Shown one piece after another: positions 39,487-43,903 of a stretch of 43,903 bases of DNA. The notes under the pieces are model-generated. The model saw only the letters and a list, made by a program, of their open reading frames with translations. It had not been told where the DNA came from and did not search any database. The DNA is from Cumulibacter manganitolerans (lineage in GTDB: Bacteria > Actinomycetota > Actinomycetes > Mycobacteriales > Antricoccaceae), in assembly GCF_009602465.1 (NCBI RefSeq), contig NZ_WBKP01000031.1:1-43903 (forward strand), given 5' to 3'. A program made the translations under genes and the position numbers. Numbering within the stretch: the first letter of the stretch is position 1; every line of letters starts with the position of its first letter.

Positions 39487-39792
39487 GTGCGCCGCACGCG
39501 GCCCAACCCGCCGGTGATCACCCAGTGGCGCGGCGGCTCGCTGCGCCAGTCGCTGTACATCATCGTGCTGGTGATGCTGCTGATCGGCCTGACGCTGGTC
39601 GGCGTCCACCAGTGGCGCAAGGGGCTGCTCGTGATGGGCGCGTCGATGGCGCTCGCCGGGGGCGTCCGCGGGCTGCTGCCGGAGCGATTGACCGGCTGGC
39701 TGGCGGTGCGCAACCGGACGTCGGACGTGGTGTTCTGCACGCTGATGGCCGCGGCGCTGATCGTGACCGCGCTGGTGGCGCGGGACAGCTGA
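39487..39792 (+). CDS. DUF3017 family membrane protein
   Basis: A 101-residue actinobacterial protein with three membrane helices: SLYIIVLVMLLIGLTLVGVHQW, KGLLVMGASMALAGGVRGLL, and VVFCTLMAAALIVTALV. The short basic N-terminus ends WRGGSLRQ. GTG 39487 starts two bases after the folD stop, so it is coupled to it. Function unknown; the constant folD neighbourhood is the main clue. Confidence 0.88.
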   Translation: MRRTRPNPPVITQWRGGSLRQSLYIIVLVMLLIGLTLVGVHQWRKGLLVMGASMALAGGVRGLLPERLTGWLAVRNRTSDVVFCTLMAAALIVTALVARDS

Positions 39793-39856
39793 TCGCGACG
39801 GCTGGATATCGCCTACCTCCGCGACAGAGCGGGTCAGCGCCGGTGGCCAGCCCGGA

Positions 39857-40552
39857 TCAGGGGCAGGTGCGGGTCTGCAGCGCGGTCGGCGGCGTCGCGT
39901 CGGTGGACGGCGCCGTGCACCCGGTGGTCGTCAGCTGGCGGTCGTCGTTGAGGTACGTCTGGTAGTAGAACAGCTCGGTGCCGTCGCTCTGGACGAGGTG
40001 CTTCGCGCTGACCAGGTCGAGGACGCCGTCGGCGTCGAGGTCGACGGCCTGCGTCGACAGGGCCGGGCCCACGGCGGCTCCCTCGATCCTGCCGGTGAGC
40101 GCGTGCGAGACCATCCGCATGTCGATGCTGGCCCGCGTCTCGGGCCCGACGACGACGTCCAGCAGGCAGTTGGCCAGGCCGCAGGTCAGTCCCAGGAAGC
40201 TCGCGGCGTGCTCTTCCTTGAGGCTCCACACGGTCGGCTGGCCGTCGGCGTACGTCGTGACCACGTGCACGGCGGGCAGCTCGGAGCTCTGCTGGTAGAT
40301 CTCGATCGTCGCGTTGCTGAAGGTCTCGGTGTGCACCCGCTGGCACTGGCCGGCGGCGATGCAACGCTCGAGAGCGCTGAGATCGGCGTCCGCGGTCTGG
40401 CCCGCGGCGCCCCGCTCGGGCAGCGGAGCGATGGAGGCCGGCGTGTGCGCGGCCGCCGGCGCGGCGGGCTGCGAGCACGAGGCGAGCGCCGCCGAGAGGC
40501 TGCCGATCATCGCGACCACGGCGCTGCGCACCATGACCGAGCGACGACGCAT
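39857..40552 (-). CDS. Putative lipoprotein
   Basis: A 231-residue protein. A basic start (MRRRSVMVR), a hydrophobic stretch and the lipobox LASC (Cys26) predict a lipid-anchored exported protein. The mature part contains a single Ca-binding-like segment DLDADGVLDLVS (near residue 170, FG-GAP/VCBS style) and Cys pairs. I recognise no family. ATG 40552 is chosen because GGAG lies six bases upstream. It diverges from icd across a 267-bp gap. Confidence 0.85.
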   Translation of the reverse strand: MRRRSVMVRSAVVAMIGSLSAALASCSQPAAPAAAHTPASIAPLPERGAAGQTADADLSALERCIAAGQCQRVHTETFSNATIEIYQQSSELPAVHVVTTYADGQPTVWSLKEEHAASFLGLTCGLANCLLDVVVGPETRASIDMRMVSHALTGRIEGAAVGPALSTQAVDLDADGVLDLVSAKHLVQSDGTELFYYQTYLNDDRQLTTTGCTAPSTDATPPTALQTRTCP

Positions 40553-40668
40553 TGCTTCTCCGTTCCGTGACGCACCCTGGCGTGCGTGTCCCATTGTGCG
40601 TGCACTTCCCCGCCTGACGGGCCGGTAGAACCACGGGGTTCGGCAACCGATACCAGGCTGTAATGTTC

Positions 40669-40678
40669 GTCACGTGAC
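40669..40678. promoter_or_regulatory. Perfect palindrome in the lipoprotein-icd intergenic region
   Basis: GTCACGTGAC is a perfect 10-bp palindrome in a relatively AT-rich part of the 267-bp gap. It could be an operator for either gene; no known regulator is implied. The rest of the gap (40553-40819) shows no other clear signal besides the icd ribosome site AGGAGA. Confidence 0.3.
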
Positions 40679-40750
40679 CAAGTAATGCTGTGGTGACCTG
40701 CGAATTCGTGGCGCGGTCGGGTTCGCGCACTCGGCCCGGCGGCGAGGTGA

Positions 40751-43024
<2,274 letters not shown>

Positions 43025-43052
43025 GTCGTACGGCGTACTGCTCGCCTGCGTA

Positions 43053-43121
43053 ACGAGTTCTGCGGGGCAGCCAGTGACGATATCCGGTGGATACCGTCAC
43101 TGGCTGCCCCGCAGAACTCGT
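43053..43121. repeat. 69-bp palindromic repeat, family 1 copy C (likely two-way terminator)
   Basis: Bases 43053-43079 pair perfectly with 43095-43121 (27 bp, beginning ACGAGTTCTGCGGGGCAG). The 15-base centre (ATATCC-GGT-GGATAC) is itself nearly palindromic. It lies between convergent icd and the partial gene, so it probably stops both transcripts. Confidence 0.93.
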
Positions 43122-43177
43122 AGGGCGCTCGCGGCCGGTCGGCCCGGCGGGGGACTACCTCGCCGGGCCGGTCGTCG

Positions 43178-43903
43178 CTAGAGGGTGATGTTCTCGCACT
43201 GGATCAGCTTGTCGCGGCCGGCCCCGATGTTGTACGCGAACAGGCACACCTGGTGGCTCCCCGAGCTGAACTCGTAGCCCTCCTCGCCGAGCCACGTGTA
43301 GTAGCCGTGGTCGCCGTTGATGCCTGACGGGTTCCAGTAGCGGCTGTCGTAATCGGCGATGCCGCTCTCGATGGGCTGCCCGTCGAAGAACAGCACGATC
43401 CGCAGCGACTGGCTGGGGTCGTTCGGGTCGTACGCGTACGCATCCACGAACAGGTCGTTCCAGCCGTTGGCGTCGTAGTCGGCGACGTCTACGACCAGCT
43501 CGCCGACGGGGTCGTTCTGCGCGACGTCGACCGAGACCGTGTCGCAGTCGATCCAGGTGTTCACGCCGAAGCCGGTGTTCTGGCCGAGGACGCAGATGTC
43601 GTGCTTGCCGGACGTCGCCGGGGTGTAGCTGAAGCCGAAGGCGTGGTTGCCGCCGACACCGTACGGGTGCAGGTAGGGGCTCGGCGCGTTGGTGACGTGG
43701 TACGCAATCGGCTGGCCGTTGTCGAAGACCCAGTAGCCGAGGGACTTCGAGAGGTCCGAGTCGTCGATCAGCCAGCCGTTGATGATGATCTGGCCGCCCT
43801 TTCCTTCCACGACGATGTCTCCGCGAGGGTTCTTGGCCTCGACGCCGACGTACACGCAGGCGATGATGCCGCTCTGTCCGGCGCCGATGTTGTTGCCGAA
43901 CAT
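43178..43903 (-). CDS. Secreted repeat-domain protein, C-terminal part (partial)
   Basis: The frame is open to the window edge, so at least 241 residues of the C-terminus are seen and the N-terminus is missing. At least two tandem beta-type domains, plus the end of a third, each close with C-x6-N-x-G-x-G-x5-C: C-VLGQNTGFGVNTWID-C and C-LFAYNIGAGRDKLIQ-C, with NIGAGQSGIIAC at the left edge. The domains are rich in Asp, Asn, Gly and Tyr, and each has an HAFGF/HGYYT-like segment. Such repeats occur in cell-wall-associated actinobacterial exoproteins, often behind an enzymatic domain. No catalytic part lies in the window. Confidence 0.75.
   Translation of the reverse strand: MFGNNIGAGQSGIIACVYVGVEAKNPRGDIVVEGKGGQIIINGWLIDDSDLSKSLGYWVFDNGQPIAYHVTNAPSPYLHPYGVGGNHAFGFSYTPATSGKHDICVLGQNTGFGVNTWIDCDTVSVDVAQNDPVGELVVDVADYDANGWNDLFVDAYAYDPNDPSQSLRIVLFFDGQPIESGIADYDSRYWNPSGINGDHGYYTWLGEEGYEFSSGSHQVCLFAYNIGAGRDKLIQCENITL

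Overview
The window is high-GC DNA (roughly 70 % by eye) from an actinobacterium (Actinomycetota). The evidence is the GC-rich third codon positions, the frequent GTG and TTG starts, the actinobacterial-only families (DUF5319, GuaB3, DUF5336-like, DUF6350/PerM, DUF3017), a perfect CIRCE element in front of groES-groEL, and gene order. From memory, the order closely follows two Mycobacterium tuberculosis blocks: alr-tsaE-tsaB-rimI-tsaD-groES-groEL1...DUF5319-guaB-guaB3-guaA, and chorismate mutase-pcrA-sucC-sucD-DUF5336-perM-purN-purH, followed by folD-DUF3017. No tRNA, rRNA, transposase, phage gene or CRISPR array was found. I would not name a genus.

Layout. 1-3301: the end of a membrane protein (+), then a tetR-mmpL operon (-) with tandem operators. 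3411-8276: alr, an alpha/beta hydrolase, tsaE, tsaB, rimI and tsaD, mostly overlapping by 1-8 bp; this is cell-wall D-alanine supply plus the tRNA t6A machinery. 8287-11689: a methyltransferase (-) divergent from groES-groEL, with CIRCE between them. 11794-13783 (-): a two-gene operon of a thioredoxin-like fusion protein and a UGSC-family protein with an in-frame TGA followed by Gly-Ser-Cys and a SECIS-like stem-loop. This is a strong selenoprotein candidate and the most unusual item here. 13908-15689: a PLP-dependent dehydratase (-) and a TPR-like protein (+), divergent. 15710-21358: DUF5319 (-), then guaB, guaB3, a tyrosine phosphatase and guaA (+), which is GMP synthesis with a phosphatase embedded in it. 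21387-22907 (-): a membrane-anchored protein, then chorismate mutase preceded by a short Phe/Tyr-containing leader peptide and a hairpin that look like an attenuator. 22964-25438: the pcrA/uvrD helicase. 25593-28171: an NmrA-like oxidoreductase, a polytopic membrane protein and a stand-alone B12-binding subunit. 28315-30381: sucC-sucD with an intrinsic terminator. 30574-36899: DUF5336-like, an aminotransferase (-), PerM-like, purN, purH. 36996-38515 (-): two related small membrane proteins. 38627-39792: folD and DUF3017. 39857-43024: a lipoprotein (-) and monomeric isocitrate dehydrogenase (+). 43178-end (-): a secreted repeat protein, cut by the window edge.

Three features cut across genes. 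First, many genes not preceded by a clear Shine-Dalgarno have a (T/C/G)ANNNT box exactly six bases before the start codon, the signature of leaderless mRNAs. Second, a family of 61-69 bp palindromes (GTTCTGCGGGGCAG...) occurs three times between genes, and a related GGTGGGTT/AACCCACC family occurs at two loci. Third, convergent gene pairs are separated by long perfect hairpins that probably act as two-way terminators.

Most genes are housekeeping, so the novelty lies in the UGSC operon, the chorismate mutase leader and the repeat families. In M. tuberculosis the corresponding groEL1-guaB2 interval holds whiB3 and sigD; here it holds the UGSC operon, the dehydratase and the TPR-like gene.
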